Assembly (NCBI GenBank): GCA_907164885.2
Contig: OU015496.1
Span: 184,619,281-184,683,280, forward strand
Reading direction: 5' to 3'
DNA length: 64,000 bases
Source of the DNA: Dolomedes plantarius
Lineage: Eukaryota; Arthropoda; Arachnida; Araneae; Dolomedidae
The translations under genes and the position numbers were made by a program. Within the stretch, counting starts at the first letter, position 1. The number at the start of each line of letters is the position of its first letter. Positions 22,768 through 32,490 of this stretch are shown here, piece by piece. The notes beneath the pieces are model-generated. The model had not been told where the DNA came from. It saw nothing but the letters and a program-made list of their open reading frames with translations, and did no database searches.

Positions 22768-22812
22768 GCTTCCGCCATCAAAATACCGCCGCAGAAAACG
22801 ATAGGCATTCAT
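22762..22812 (-). other. Candidate minus-strand first coding exon
   Basis: On the minus strand an ATG at 22812 opens 17 codons (MNAYRFLRRYFDGGSLQ) that run straight into CAG/GTAAGT, a perfect donor (intron from 22761 downward). Sequence around it is less AT-rich and not repeated in the window. A first exon of a host gene whose remaining exons lie leftward is plausible, but no partner exon was found before 21.5 kb. Confidence 0.35.
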
Positions 22813-23737
22813 ACGAACAAGAGAGCAAAACTTTGTATAACGCAGGAGTTGAAAGCTTTGCTCCATTGAAAACTAGTGGGCTGCAGGTGAGTGGGGAAAA
22901 GAAAACCAGGGAGTTGGTCACTAAACCGATTCGAGGGGTTCTACAATAATAGATATCCGAGGTCCAGCGATGTGAATGTGGACCCCTCCCATCTAATAAT
23001 GTCTACCAGGCGATGCAAGAATTATGGTAGGAGGGGAAGGTAGAAGATTTGACATACTGGCCGATACAAGAACTGCAAGAAAAGGTGGGTTTGGAGGGGG
23101 GGGGGGGAGAAACTTTTGTATGTCATAGTAGGGGAAGAAACGTTCATATTGGTAATACAGAAAACTTCGATTTCATACGGATGATTAGGAACGTAGGCCG
23201 TTGGGCAGCAAGGTTATTTCCCTACACAATACATGAATATTGAAAGTTTCAAAAGAAATCGCGAAACTGATTTCTTGTTTTATTCAACCACAGGAATCGG
23301 ATATTAAAGAATATAATTTCCAATGCAGACGTTTTTTGGCTCAAGGGCAAACAGCACAAACAAAGGCAAGCGTGAAACGTAAACCGATTATAAAATTGTG
23401 TCTATGAACGCGATTCTATACTGAATATATAACTCCAGATATATGAACTCAAACATAAAAAAATGAATTCAAAAGACAACGAAGGAAATTAGTAAAGAAA
23501 ATCAACAATTAAAAACATAGATTGTGTTCTATCGCCTGAATTTAATTCATCCCTAAAAAATTAAATTTAGGTTTCTTTTGGTTAAATAATGTCTTTGGTT
23601 TATTTTTTCAGTTCAACTTTCCTTTGGTTGAACTGTACCGCTTATTTTTTTCAAAATTCAGCTTTATATCACGAATGAGACGAAATTCTTACAGACAGGA
23701 GTAAAATAATAACGTTAAACAGAACTAACAATTTCAG
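22813..23737. other. Unassigned stretch
   Basis: It would be 5' flank if the minus-strand exon is real. A poly-G tract sits near 23096-23107. No core promoter can be asserted. Confidence 0.4.
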
Positions 23738-23843
23738 ATATACATATATTATAGATATACATATATAGATATACATATATTATAGATATACATATATATT
23801 AATTCAGATATACATATATTCAGATATACATATATGTATAAAC
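23738..23843. repeat. AGATATACATATAT minisatellite
   Basis: About six copies of AGATATACATATAT with short spacers (TATAG, TTCAG). It abuts the hAT MITE whose left target duplication (23836-23843) lies in its last unit. Confidence 0.85.
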
Positions 23844-24123
23844 CTGACCTGCACAACTCGAAATGTAATAAGGGTCCTATTACTTTATGGGAAGCAAAAA
23901 AATAGAACAGATGGGAAAGCGAATAATATTTTATCTAACAAAAAAATAATCACTGATTATTTTAAATACTAAATAAATATTGATATTATTGCTTATATAT
24001 TCCTTTCGTAATATTGTAAATCTAAAAATAATCCGTATTTTTTTAGATTTATAATATTATGCGTCTTTACAAAAGGCTACGCGGGCCATATGCGGCCCGC
24101 GGGTTGTATGTTGTGCAAGCCTG
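23844..24123. mobile_element. hAT MITE, 280 bp
   Basis: The left end CTGACCTGCACAAC matches the inverse of the right end GTTGTGCAAGCCTG allowing three mismatches. Target duplications are GTATAAAC (23836-23843) and GTATAAGC (24124-24131). The right end carries GGGCCATATGCGGCCCGCGG, common in hAT families. Confidence 0.85.
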
Positions 24124-24131
24124 GTATAAGC

Positions 24132-24450
24132 AATTCAGAAATTAGGAATTCTCTTTTCTTCACAGAAACTCTGCTATTTTGAAATAAAAGTAGATTTACC
24201 GATGATTAATCATCCGTTTCTAAACAATACTGCCGAATACGAATTCGTGAAATCGGTATACACGTACAAGCTGGCCTGAAAGTATTAAAACGATGCGTTA
24301 ATATTCAATTACGCCTGACAATGGCCGAATTTCTAAGACCTGGTTTTTCGGTACAGAAGCCGAGTTCGAGTTCTTAGATCTTTATGTGGTCCTTCGAAAT
24401 CAGCTTTAGACAATAAATCCCGGTCCTTTAGCGATATTGTAGTAAAATAT
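24132..24450. other. Unassigned stretch
   Basis: Nothing recognised. Confidence 0.5.
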
Positions 24451-25023
24451 AGGGTGTCCAGGCTAAAGGTATTCAAAAGTCATGACTTATTTTTTACGGA
24501 ACTACCCATTAGAATTTAAAAAAAATTTAAATAGAAAGAACATCTCACCAAGTTTTAATATTCAATCATAGATTTCTGTCATAGTATCATAGATTTCGAT
24601 GTGTGCACCTTTCGTAGCACGACTAACGTCTAAATGGTAATCCAATTCTCTCCAAGTGTTTCGTAGAATATCAGGCGTTATTAGACTTTTTTGCTAGGGG
24701 ATTCATTAAATCCGTTGTGTATAAACAAACAAACAAAAATTGAAACTGAGGATGAGTTCAAGAAGCGTATCATTCAAGCAATTCGTGTAATCACTTCTGA
24801 TATGCTACGAAACACTTGGAGAGAACTGAATTACCATTTAGACGTTTGTTGAGATACAAAAGGTGCACACATAGAAATCTATGATAATATGATAGAAGTC
24901 AATGATTGATATTAAAACTTGGTAAGAAGTTCTTTCTATTAAAATCATTTTTTTTAAAAATTCTTACGGGTAGTTTCGTAAAAATAAGTCATGACTTTTG
25001 GATACCTTTAGCCCAGACACCCT
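24451..25023. mobile_element. Fold-back element from two inverted Tc1/mariner-type 3' ends
   Basis: The left arm (24451-24686) and right arm (24785-25023) are reverse complements at roughly 85-90% by eye. The outer tips read AGGGTGTCCAGGCTAAAGGT and its inverse. Each arm, read toward its own tip, encodes the end of a mariner-like transposase. The right arm on the plus strand gives DEFKKRIIQAIRVITSDMLR, then NTWRELNYHLDVC and a stop. The left arm on the minus strand gives LRNTWRELDYHLDVSRATKG, then AHIEIYD. So the element is two transposon tails joined head to head, not an ordinary MITE with short ends. The catalytic core is missing. Confidence 0.82.
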
Positions 25024-25414
25024 GTGTTCTATCTATTCAAATTTCGATATCTAAAATCTCAAATAGTTCGTGGGAGAGCTTCGAATGATGAGTCTTTTGT
25101 AATCCTTTTAATAGACTTTATTTCACACGTAGACAGACGCACATGAATCACAAACAAAACATGTATATATATATACTCAAATCAGAAGGTGGGGCGATCG
25201 TAAATCTCAAACCGAGACACACGTCTGTACATTGTGGCTCTCGGCGCTCAACTGTCTTTTTCTCGTGGAGTGGCAAGCCAAAAATCGGCGTTGCCACTCC
25301 ACTCAACTAAACTGCAGATCTCGTGCCGGCGACACCCTGTATAATGGCGTTGTAAAGATTGACCAACCGATCCTCGATACGTTAGTAGAGACAAAATTAC
25401 TCCATACAATGAAC
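25024..25414. other. Unassigned stretch
   Basis: No repeat or gene recognised. A short TA run lies near 25163-25174. Confidence 0.5.
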
Positions 25415-25424
25415 AATGCTTAAA

Positions 25425-25492
<68 letters not shown>

Positions 25493-25502
25493 TTTCAGCA
25501 TT
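25415..25502. repeat. (TA)n with inverted-repeat flanks, a perfect hairpin former
   Basis: A (TA)n run (25432-25485) is flanked by AATGCTTAAATATGCTT and AAGCATATTTCAGCATT, which pair at all but one position. Together they form an 88-bp near-palindrome. Confidence 0.9.
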
Positions 25503-25879
25503 ATTCATTATCCATATAAAGACAAGTTATTTTTGAGCACCTAAAAAGTATTCATCCACTCCAAAAGAAACATACAAATTGCTTTTGATACATAGCAATA
25601 ATTTTAAAGAGTTCTAAGCTGACGAAAGAATCTCATAATTTTTACCAAGACACTATTCATAGGAGATACGGAGAAGCCAGCTTTAAAGGGGAGAGCACGT
25701 TCTGCAGCACAATCAATTTTTGAGAGATTTATGACTCTCAAAATCAATTTCGCCACGCTCGACCACCTCTCCTTATGTGTGTTGACAGGCAATTTCTTCT
25801 GAGACAACTGAAGAAAAATCAAGAGCTCCTTAACTTGCAGTAGAAATGGAGAGCAGAAGAGTTGCCGTTGTAGTCAATA
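25503..25879. other. Unassigned stretch
   Basis: Nothing recognised. Confidence 0.5.
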
Positions 25880-26340
25880 CTCTGCTTCAGTGGTCGCGAA
25901 ACACGATGGGGTCGTGAAAAATTCGCTCATAGTTTGAAGTACATTTAAGTCACATTGAACTAGTTAATTAAAAAATATGCTTTTATAATTTTCTATAATT
26001 ACACATTTTTAATATTTTTCATTTATAATTTTACATGTTAAAATATATGATATGGTACTGTTAAATAAGGTGTCAAACAGTTTTACTATAAAATCTGCAC
26101 CAGAAAAAGGCTATACTCCCATTGCTTCTGTTATCTAATAATGTATGACGTAACGCCTCCACTCACTTGTCTATGTACGCCCTCTAGAGCCATGTATGAA
26201 TCAGAACAAACTCTGTATCGATGTTATCAAGGATCTCCTGCAACAAGTGGAGTTTACTATGACAAACAATGCCTCGCTATTAAATTTTTATTGCTTTTAC
26301 AGTCCATTGTGCTTATTTTCTTAAACATGGAACCTTCTTA

Positions 26341-26634
26341 AACACGTACACCTCCGTGCAGCTTCTATTTGCTTCTACCTATCTGTGTGAGACAAGGTTT
26401 TCAAAATTATTAGCTGTAAAAATCGAACAACGATATAGGCTTAACTAATCAATAATTTTAAAGAAATGATACGAGATTAAGATGATACGAGATTAAGATG
26501 ATATGAGATATAAGATGATACGAGATTAAGATGATACGAGATATAAGATGATACGAGAGTAGCACTCTCACATATTACCCCAAATACTGAGCAAATATTA
26601 TCGGAGGTTCAGGCTCACCCTTCTCATTATTTTT
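26341..26634 (+). pseudogene. hAT transposase C-terminal relic (ZBED/FAM200-like)
   Basis: One frame reads TYTSVQLLFASTYLCETRFS and continues KLLAVKIEQRYRLN before a stop. This matches the hAT dimerisation signature 'TTYLCE.GFS.L..IK...RNRLN'. After an expanded repeat (26466-26558) it resumes as DTRVALSHITPNTEQILSEV, then QAHPSH, like the usual tail 'LRVALS.I.P.I..L...KQAHPSH' of ZBED5-type proteins. The stops and the expansion make it non-functional. The DNA-binding BED finger and catalytic core are not recognisable upstream. Confidence 0.8.
26466..26558 (+). repeat. 16/17-bp tandem expansion inside the transposase relic
   Basis: Five and a half units of ATGATACGAGATTAAG (16 bp) or ATGATACGAGATATAAG (17 bp). 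They arose from codons that elsewhere in the family spell roughly EDD.RVALS. Confidence 0.88.
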
Positions 26635-27471
26635 TTTTAAATTTTAGTTCTAGATAAATAGATGGAGTTTTATAATTTTTAATGTTTTAATAAGTCGTGT
26701 ATAATTTTGAAATAATGCTCTTTTGTAATTTTAATTTTTGTTAATTTTTACCTAATTAAAGTACACATTAATATATCTGTCGCGTTATGGCAGATATTTA
26801 TATGTCCAAAAAATTCAATTTTATGTTTAAATCTGATATGTCACACTTAAAATTGATTCTTTAATGTGGCAAAAGCTGATACGTAGAATTATGAAATAAT
26901 ACTAAGTTATTCGTATTGGCAAATGCTGTTATGTATAAAAGAGTTTTTTCTCAAACCTCCCCAAAAATTTTAATCCCTAATTGAAAATTTTCATTGAGGA
27001 CCAGCCATATGCTTGAGGTTGAATATGAGTATTAACTAAAGAATATTTGAATTGAAAAACTTAATTAAGCTATTTTATATTTCACAACAAAAATTACTTT
27101 CCTAATTTGCCGAAAACATGAAGAAATGACATATCCACATCTGCCATAACGCCACAGATTTTAAAATAAATGAGATTAATTCATTTTAGTTTCACAAGAT
27201 TGTCCCAAAACAAGTGCAGAAGGTAAACAAGGCACATTTTTATCGTTATTATGCAAAGTAGATATATACCCAAAATCTACAGTTATTGATTTTTAAAATA
27301 GTTTGTGAAAATTGGTTTATTTCTATTTTATATTTTTTGTTAAAATTTTTCTAATTTTTTTTTAATTTTAAATTTGCTAGCACCAAAACATGTTCATTGG
27401 GGGTGGAGTGTTTTTTTATTGAAAGAAAGTGGGTCGCAGTCGAAAAAAATGTGCGCACCACTGCTCTACGT

Positions 27472-28265
27472 CATGGATTCAAACAAGAAGGTTTTTGAGA
27501 TCTTGTTGTACGACGGTAATTCTTCATCGGTAAGAGAAACTGAAAGCTGTAATAAGGCTTCAGGGGGAAAATATACAAGAATGAAAGTTCGGCGCTCAGC
27601 AAAAAAGTTATTCGATCAGACGAGGGTAAATTCGACATTTTTGGGTGCGATAACAGACGAACTGATTGGCGAAAAGGAAAGTTCGAAAGTTACATTGACC
27701 TCAGCGAAAAGCTTATACGGCGGTTTATATATTCACATATTGTATACTCGCTTTACAACACTTAATATTATCTTATATTACATTATTATACAAGTTTACA
27801 CATATTGAAGTCGCATTATTATTTCACATAAACATAATTTTGTTCCAATAATAGACACATTTCCAAGATCGATATTATAAACAAGTATGCAATACCATTT
27901 TCTTAGCTATAATACGTAATTAAATTCTCAAAATACTATAATACAATATACATTGATACTAATTTATTTAAGCAAATATGTACAAAGCCGATCAAGGTAC
28001 ATGTTCATAACATTGGCATCGTACCAAACCATTTTAATACAATTAAATACCACCTAATAAATACAATTACCTATGTGAGTATTTCCGCAGTTAAAAGGTG
28101 TTCCGCTCTTAATGCAGATTCCTTTTTTCTAAAATACTTGTAACTAGTTGCATGTACTTGTTATAACCCCATTTGTTCACAAAATAATATGCAAAGAAAT
28201 ATAAAACATAAAGAAAAAATATAACATAAACAAATGAAGACAAATCAAAACAGCTCAACAAGAGG
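27472..28265. other. Unassigned stretch
   Basis: A plus-strand frame of ordinary look runs to 27806 (...SKKLFEILLYDG-type text with many Lys/Ser), but it starts inside the hAT end and shows no motif or splice logic. The rest is AT-rich. The 3' UTR of the minus-strand LINE probably occupies its right part. Confidence 0.4.
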
Positions 28266-28660
28266 CTAAGAAACTACGTGCGAAAAAGGCGTATGCTGGT
28301 CCATAAGATCCCTCACAATATTCTTAATAGCTTTCTTACAATAGTAGTCACAAAAGATCTTATACAGATCCCAATTCTCAAATACTTTTGGTAAATTTCT
28401 TCTAATGATGTTATAATTGTCACATTCGAATAAGCAGTGCTTGACCGTTTGAATGGCCCCACATGGGCATTTATCGTCCTTCCTATGGAAGCGCTTTTGG
28501 TCAGCGCCAAAGCACCCATGTTCAGTAATGGCTTGATTGATCATAAAATCTCCATAGAGTCTGCTTTCACTAACATATTTAAAGATGTTATATACACTTG
28601 TTCCCTTACTCGAATTATCCCAGTTAGCTTGCCATTCCAATTTCTCTTGGTGTTCTATCT
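28266..28660 (-). pseudogene. LINE ORF2 C-terminal region with Cys/His motif
   Basis: Minus-strand frame KIEHQEKLEWQANWDNSSKG onward, ending at a stop at 28266. It contains a C-P-C...H...C cluster (KDDKCPCGAIQTVKHCLFEC) typical of the C-terminus of RNase H-bearing LINEs of the I/LOA/R1 group. It follows the RNase H fragment at 28655-28924 with a one-base frameshift. It is part of the broken element spanning 28266-31824. Confidence 0.8.
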
Positions 28661-28990
28661 TTTTATTAACTTTCGATTATACTTATAATTGGTTTCTGCC
28701 TCTTCCAACTCCGTAGCCTCTTTGGCGGCTTTATCTGTCTCTTCATTTCCCTTTATACCGACGTGCGCTGTGACCCAATGGAAGTTTAATTTTAAATTTT
28801 CTCTACTAATGATACTTTTAATTTTTTCCACCTCAGACCCTTTATAATTACAAGTGCCTAATGACTCCAGGGCGCTTCTAGAATCAGTATACACGTTGCT
28901 TTCCCTCAAACCTCTGTTCTTCATAATTCCAGCACTTTCTGAATAGCCCGCACCTCCGCCAAATACGAGTAACCGCCAGCAATTCTTTCT
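28655..28990 (-). pseudogene. LINE RNase H domain, C-terminal half
   Basis: Two frames joined by a one-base shift near 28925. The first reads GGYSYLAEVRAIQKVLEL, with the catalytic Glu in AEVRAI. The second reads MKNRGLRESNVYTDSRSALE, with a catalytic Asp in YTDSRSAL, and continues to HWVTAHVGIKGNEETDKAAK, with the last His/Asp pair. The N-terminal half with the first Asp is displaced to 29930-30033 by an insertion of about 0.9 kb. Confidence 0.82.
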
Positions 28991-29929
28991 CTACTGGAAG
29001 GTAACCCGTCATTTTGACGTCATAATACTAATAATGACGTCATAATGGATAAAGTATATGAAAGTTAAAAAATATCCCGCATTATCTAACAATATTGCAT
29101 TTAATCCACACCTTGTAAAAGCAAACCCTTTCATTATTTTTCATTTATTTAGTTTTTCATGCGATTGGAGTAGTAGACTGCCATCCAACCCGTCATTTTG
29201 ACGGCATAGTACTAATAATGACGTCATAATGGAAAAAGTATATGAAAGTTAAAAAATATCCCGCATTATCTAACAATATTGCATTTAATCCACACCTTGT
29301 AAAAGCAAAACTTTCATTATTTATTATTTATTTAGTTTTTCCTGCGATCGGAGTAGTAGACTGCCATCCAACCCGTCTTTTTGACGTCATAATACTAATA
29401 ATGACGTCATAATGGAAAAAGTATATGAAAGTTAAAAAATATCCCGAATTATCTAACAATATTACATTTAATCCACACCTTGTAAAAGCAAACCCTTTCA
29501 TTACTTTTTATTTATTTAGTTTTTCATGCGATTGGAGTCGTAAACTGCCTTCCAGTTTTTTACAGCTCACTACGCGATATGAATGCTTGAGCTACTTGAT
29601 TCATTCACATTCAAGTTTGTTTACTTTCAGAATTCATCGCAAAAGTAAACAGATTTTTAAAAACTGTTAAATATACAGCTAAAAGCATCCAATTTTTTTT
29701 AGTTCTGAATGTTTTATAGAAAAATAGGCTGAACAAACGTGATTTGGTGGAGAAGATATTAGTTTTTAGGTAAGAAAAAATTCTGATCCACATCTGAAAT
29801 TGAAATTAAGCCTAACCGGATGTTTGTTTACCGAGGGCTTCAATTGAAAGATGAGTACAGCCCGGAAGTGTTATACAGAGACAACGGCTATTATATATAT
29901 AATAAACTTCTATCCGTTCTTCTTTATAA
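28991..29929. other. Insertion splitting the LINE RNase H domain
   Basis: The RNase H frame stops on one side near 28990 and its N-terminal half resumes near 29930. Between them lie the 183-bp tandem repeats (29003-29555) and about 370 bp without recognisable content. I could not define exact ends or a target duplication. Confidence 0.6.
29003..29555. repeat. 183-bp tandem repeat x 3 with paired TGACGTCA motifs
   Basis: Units begin at AACCCGTC (29003, 29187, 29370). Each opens with two TGACGTCA palindromes about 20 bp apart. Perfect copies lie at 29015, 29035, 29219, 29382 and 29402; one is degenerate (TGACGGCA near 29199). TGACGTCA is the consensus CREB/ATF site. Whether it matters here is unknown. 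The rest of each unit is AT-rich and non-coding. Confidence 0.92.
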
Positions 29930-30033
29930 TACATAGTAAACAACGCCCGAGCCCACTCTGTCATGAATTTTCAACCCGTCTATGTAAAAATCATGGTCCG
30001 AAATCGGCTTAGCATCTAACGTCCATTTAATTA
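29930..30033 (-). pseudogene. LINE RNase H domain, N-terminal piece
   Basis: The minus strand reads KWTLDAKPISDHDFYIDGLK, then IHDRVGSGVVYY. The first catalytic Asp of RNase H lies in YIDG. Removing the family C insertion (30034-30453) and one TAATTA copy joins this in frame to ...NIEDIMKII on the other side. Confidence 0.85.
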
Positions 30034-30453
30034 CCATGTTTTTATTAACTTGCTTTCTTGTTTGTTTGTGTGTTTGCCCCTTACAAATCTTGCAATCGAT
30101 TTTTAACTAACTTCCCGACTAGCTAGACATTTGAAACTTTTAGAATAGCTCAGAATACGATGACAATGCATTTTTTAATTACTTTCAACCATCTTTAAGC
30201 AGAATTAAATTAATTTTCAGTTATTTTCAGTTAATTTTGTTTTGTAGACTAGTGCAGCCATCTATCGCCCGGAACGAGAACGAAAGGTTAAATGCAAGTA
30301 AACTTCCAATTAACTTCATTTTCTTTCAAGTTGATGGGATAATTCATCAAAAAATTTTTTAAAAAAGCATTTATTAATACATAGAATTGTCAAGTTTACA
30401 TGATTCAACAGAAAATTTAAAAACATTGTGTATAAAAAGTTCTTTTTATCTTG
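30034..30453 (+). repeat. Dispersed repeat family C inserted in the LINE
   Basis: A 420-bp copy of the 13413-14131 repeat without the internal duplication. It is flanked by TAATTA (30028-30033, 30454-30459), and its excision restores the LINE reading frame exactly. That proves it is a discrete mobile unit. It has a fixed 5' start (CCATGTTTTTATTAAC) and a 3' end at TTATCTTG, with no inverted termini. Confidence 0.92.
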
Positions 30454-31087
30454 TAATTATTTTCATTATATCTTCTATATTCTTTATCTGTTTAATACTG
30501 ATTTCACAATTGGCACTATTAAATACCTCATTTCCAATCATGATCTCTTTACTTTCATCAAATAGCTCATTCAGCTGCTTATTTTCTTTAGCCTTAATAT
30601 CGAGTGGGACACAGTCCGCCAGTACGTTTAAGGCATCGGTTGCTACCGTAGAGTAGCACTTTGTAATAGCTAGCAATGAGGGTCTCTGCGCTTGCCTGAT
30701 TTTAATTTAAAATTTCTCTTGGTCTCTAAACCACACCTCTGAGGCATATAAAATTTTTTCTATGACTATTCTGTAAATTTCCTTAATGATTTCAGGTTTC
30801 AATCCCCACGTCTTTTTCACCAAGCGCACCAGTTTATACAGAATGTTAATTGACTTCTCTTTGACCGCCTCAAGATGTTGTAGAAAATTCAGTTTGTGGT
30901 CTAAGATGACACCTAGATATTTTATTTCCTTTTTATATTTAATGCTTTCATTCTCTAGCCTAATAGGCGACTTTCTGCTAATATTCCCTTTACATGCTAC
31001 GATCGTATAACAGCACTTATCTATGCTGTACTGCAGCTTGTGTTTCTTTGCCCATTCTTCACACTTATTAAGCACTACTTTAGCCAA
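30454..31087 (-). pseudogene. LINE ORF2, post-catalytic RT thumb and linker
   Basis: Minus-strand frame from 31087 (ELAKVVLNKCEEWAKKHKLQ...) through EIKYLGVILDHKLNFLQHLE, the usual 'YLGV.LD..L.F..H' block after the reverse transcriptase fingers and palm. It has one in-frame TAA at 30707-30709, then continues as QRPSLLAITKCYSTVATDAL, NVLADCVPLDI... This 'QR..LL.I...Y.TVS..AL.VLAG..PLDL' block is typical of R1/LOA-group LINEs. It ends at the family C insertion. One stop and one frameshift are the only lesions here. Confidence 0.85.
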
Positions 31088-31824
31088 TTCAGTGAACTTA
31101 TACGCACTGTGCTCTTGATCAGTATCGTCACATCGTCAGCATAGGCCTGTATATGGTAATGGTTTTGCTCATTTTGCATTTCTAACAGCTCGTTAATGGT
31201 GATCAGCCACAGCACAGGCCCCAGAGACGAACCCTGTGGCACACCAACATTATAGGCATGATCTCCCTTCTTCAAAATCAACTTTCTTTCATCTAAAAAA
31301 CTAATTATGATCTTTCTCAAAGACGTATTTATCTTCAAATTCTTAAAGGCATCCTTTATACTCTTTTTCCTTATGGAGTTAAATGCATTTTTAAAATCCA
31401 GCGATATTAAACACGTATGTTGACCATTATTTTTATTCTCCTTCACAATCTTCATAATATTGTTCAACGCACTAATTGTGCTCCTCCCTCTCCTAAAACC
31501 ATACTGTTCATTCGATAACTTATGTTCCTTTTCCAGATAGATCACTAGTCTATTGGTTAGTATCTTGTCAAACAGCTTACCCATTACGGGCAACAAGCAA
31601 ATCGGCCGATATGCGTTCGGGCGCTTCAGATCTTTCCCTTCCTTTGGTAAGTATAATACTCTGGCCCGTTTCCAATCTGTAGGTAAATAACCAGCATCGA
31701 GGCACCTATTATAAATACTATATAAGATCTCATCCTCAGTCGAAAAGGAAACCTTTGAGTTTGACACCTCGGACCCCCAGACCATTAAGGTCCGTCGTCC
31801 ATGATACACCTGAAGACCAGTCAC
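31075..31824 (-). pseudogene. LINE reverse transcriptase domain (R1/LOA/I-like)
   Basis: A 249-residue open frame of a non-LTR reverse transcriptase. Visible motifs: YRPICLL (about residues 72-78), GFRRGRST (109-116), motif A SLDFKNAFNSI with catalytic Asp 143, GVPQGSSLGP (194-203) and the catalytic YADD (228-231). The enzyme would copy LINE RNA at a nicked chromosomal target. The frame breaks by one base near 31080 and the thumb continues in the next frame. No endonuclease domain is recognised upstream, so the element is 5'-truncated near 31830. The downstream RNase H makes a LOA- or I-like clade more likely than classic R1. Damage is slight for so interrupted a copy. Confidence 0.92.
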
Positions 31825-32049
31825 TACGTAGCAAGAGCCTGAATACGCAGTAGACGGTTAATTTCCCAAGTTCGGTGGCATTTTCCATTGCTGTGGGGCT
31901 GGAGGATGCCGGACAAACAGTACAGATCTGTCATCCACTCAAGGCACCCCCAGCCCCCTCAGCCGAAAAGAAAAAACAAATTACAGTAAAACCTCGTTTA
32001 TCCGGATCAGATTTCTAAACATTTCTTTTATTTAACGTTCACATTAGAT
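31825..32049. other. Junction region
   Basis: Possible further LINE sequence on the minus strand, degraded, then TA/CAGTAAAACCTCGTTTATCC at 31982, which looks like a lone pogo/Tigger end without a partner. Confidence 0.4.
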
Positions 32050-32490
32050 CAGGGGCCGACAACGCGGTGCCCGCGAAACAATTTTAAAGTTCCCGCCGTC
32101 TATCTAAATTTTATGTATCTAAATTTTATGTATTTGAGTTTAGAAATTTGATTTTAGATATCATTCATTATTTGAGTTTAGATATTTGAGAGAGATCAGT
32201 AGAGGAAAGATACTTGAGTGGTTTTTAAATTTATTGCCACAGGTAAAAGAATTTCTATTATACAGGAATGAAATTTGTTTAGAATTAGAGCAAAAACCTT
32301 GGTTAATTGAGCTAGGCTTTCTAACTGATTTAACTGTAAAATTGAAGGAACTTGCCAAACATTTTGATTCCTAATTGGAAGAATTTAATACCAGATTTGA
32401 AGAGTTCTAGGAATTGGAGGCATTCTTTTCGTTTTTTATTAATCCTTTCTCTCATACACAGGACGATGTGACTAATAAAATCGCAACATA

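Larger units (their letters stand above)
25888..27463 (+). mobile_element. hAT element with decayed ZBED-type transposase
   Basis: The ends are CAGTGGTCGCGAAAC on the left and GTGCGCACCACTG on the right. Flanking 8-mers CTCTGCTT (25880-25887) and CTCTACGT (27464-27471) match at six of eight. The interior carries a recognisable hAT C-terminal dimerisation region at about 26340-26635, so this is an autonomous-element relic rather than a MITE. Confidence 0.82.

Noticed and set aside
27374..27808. 144-codon plus-strand frame
   Set aside because: It begins inside the right end of a hAT element and reads into unique sequence. No domain, acceptor or donor supports it.
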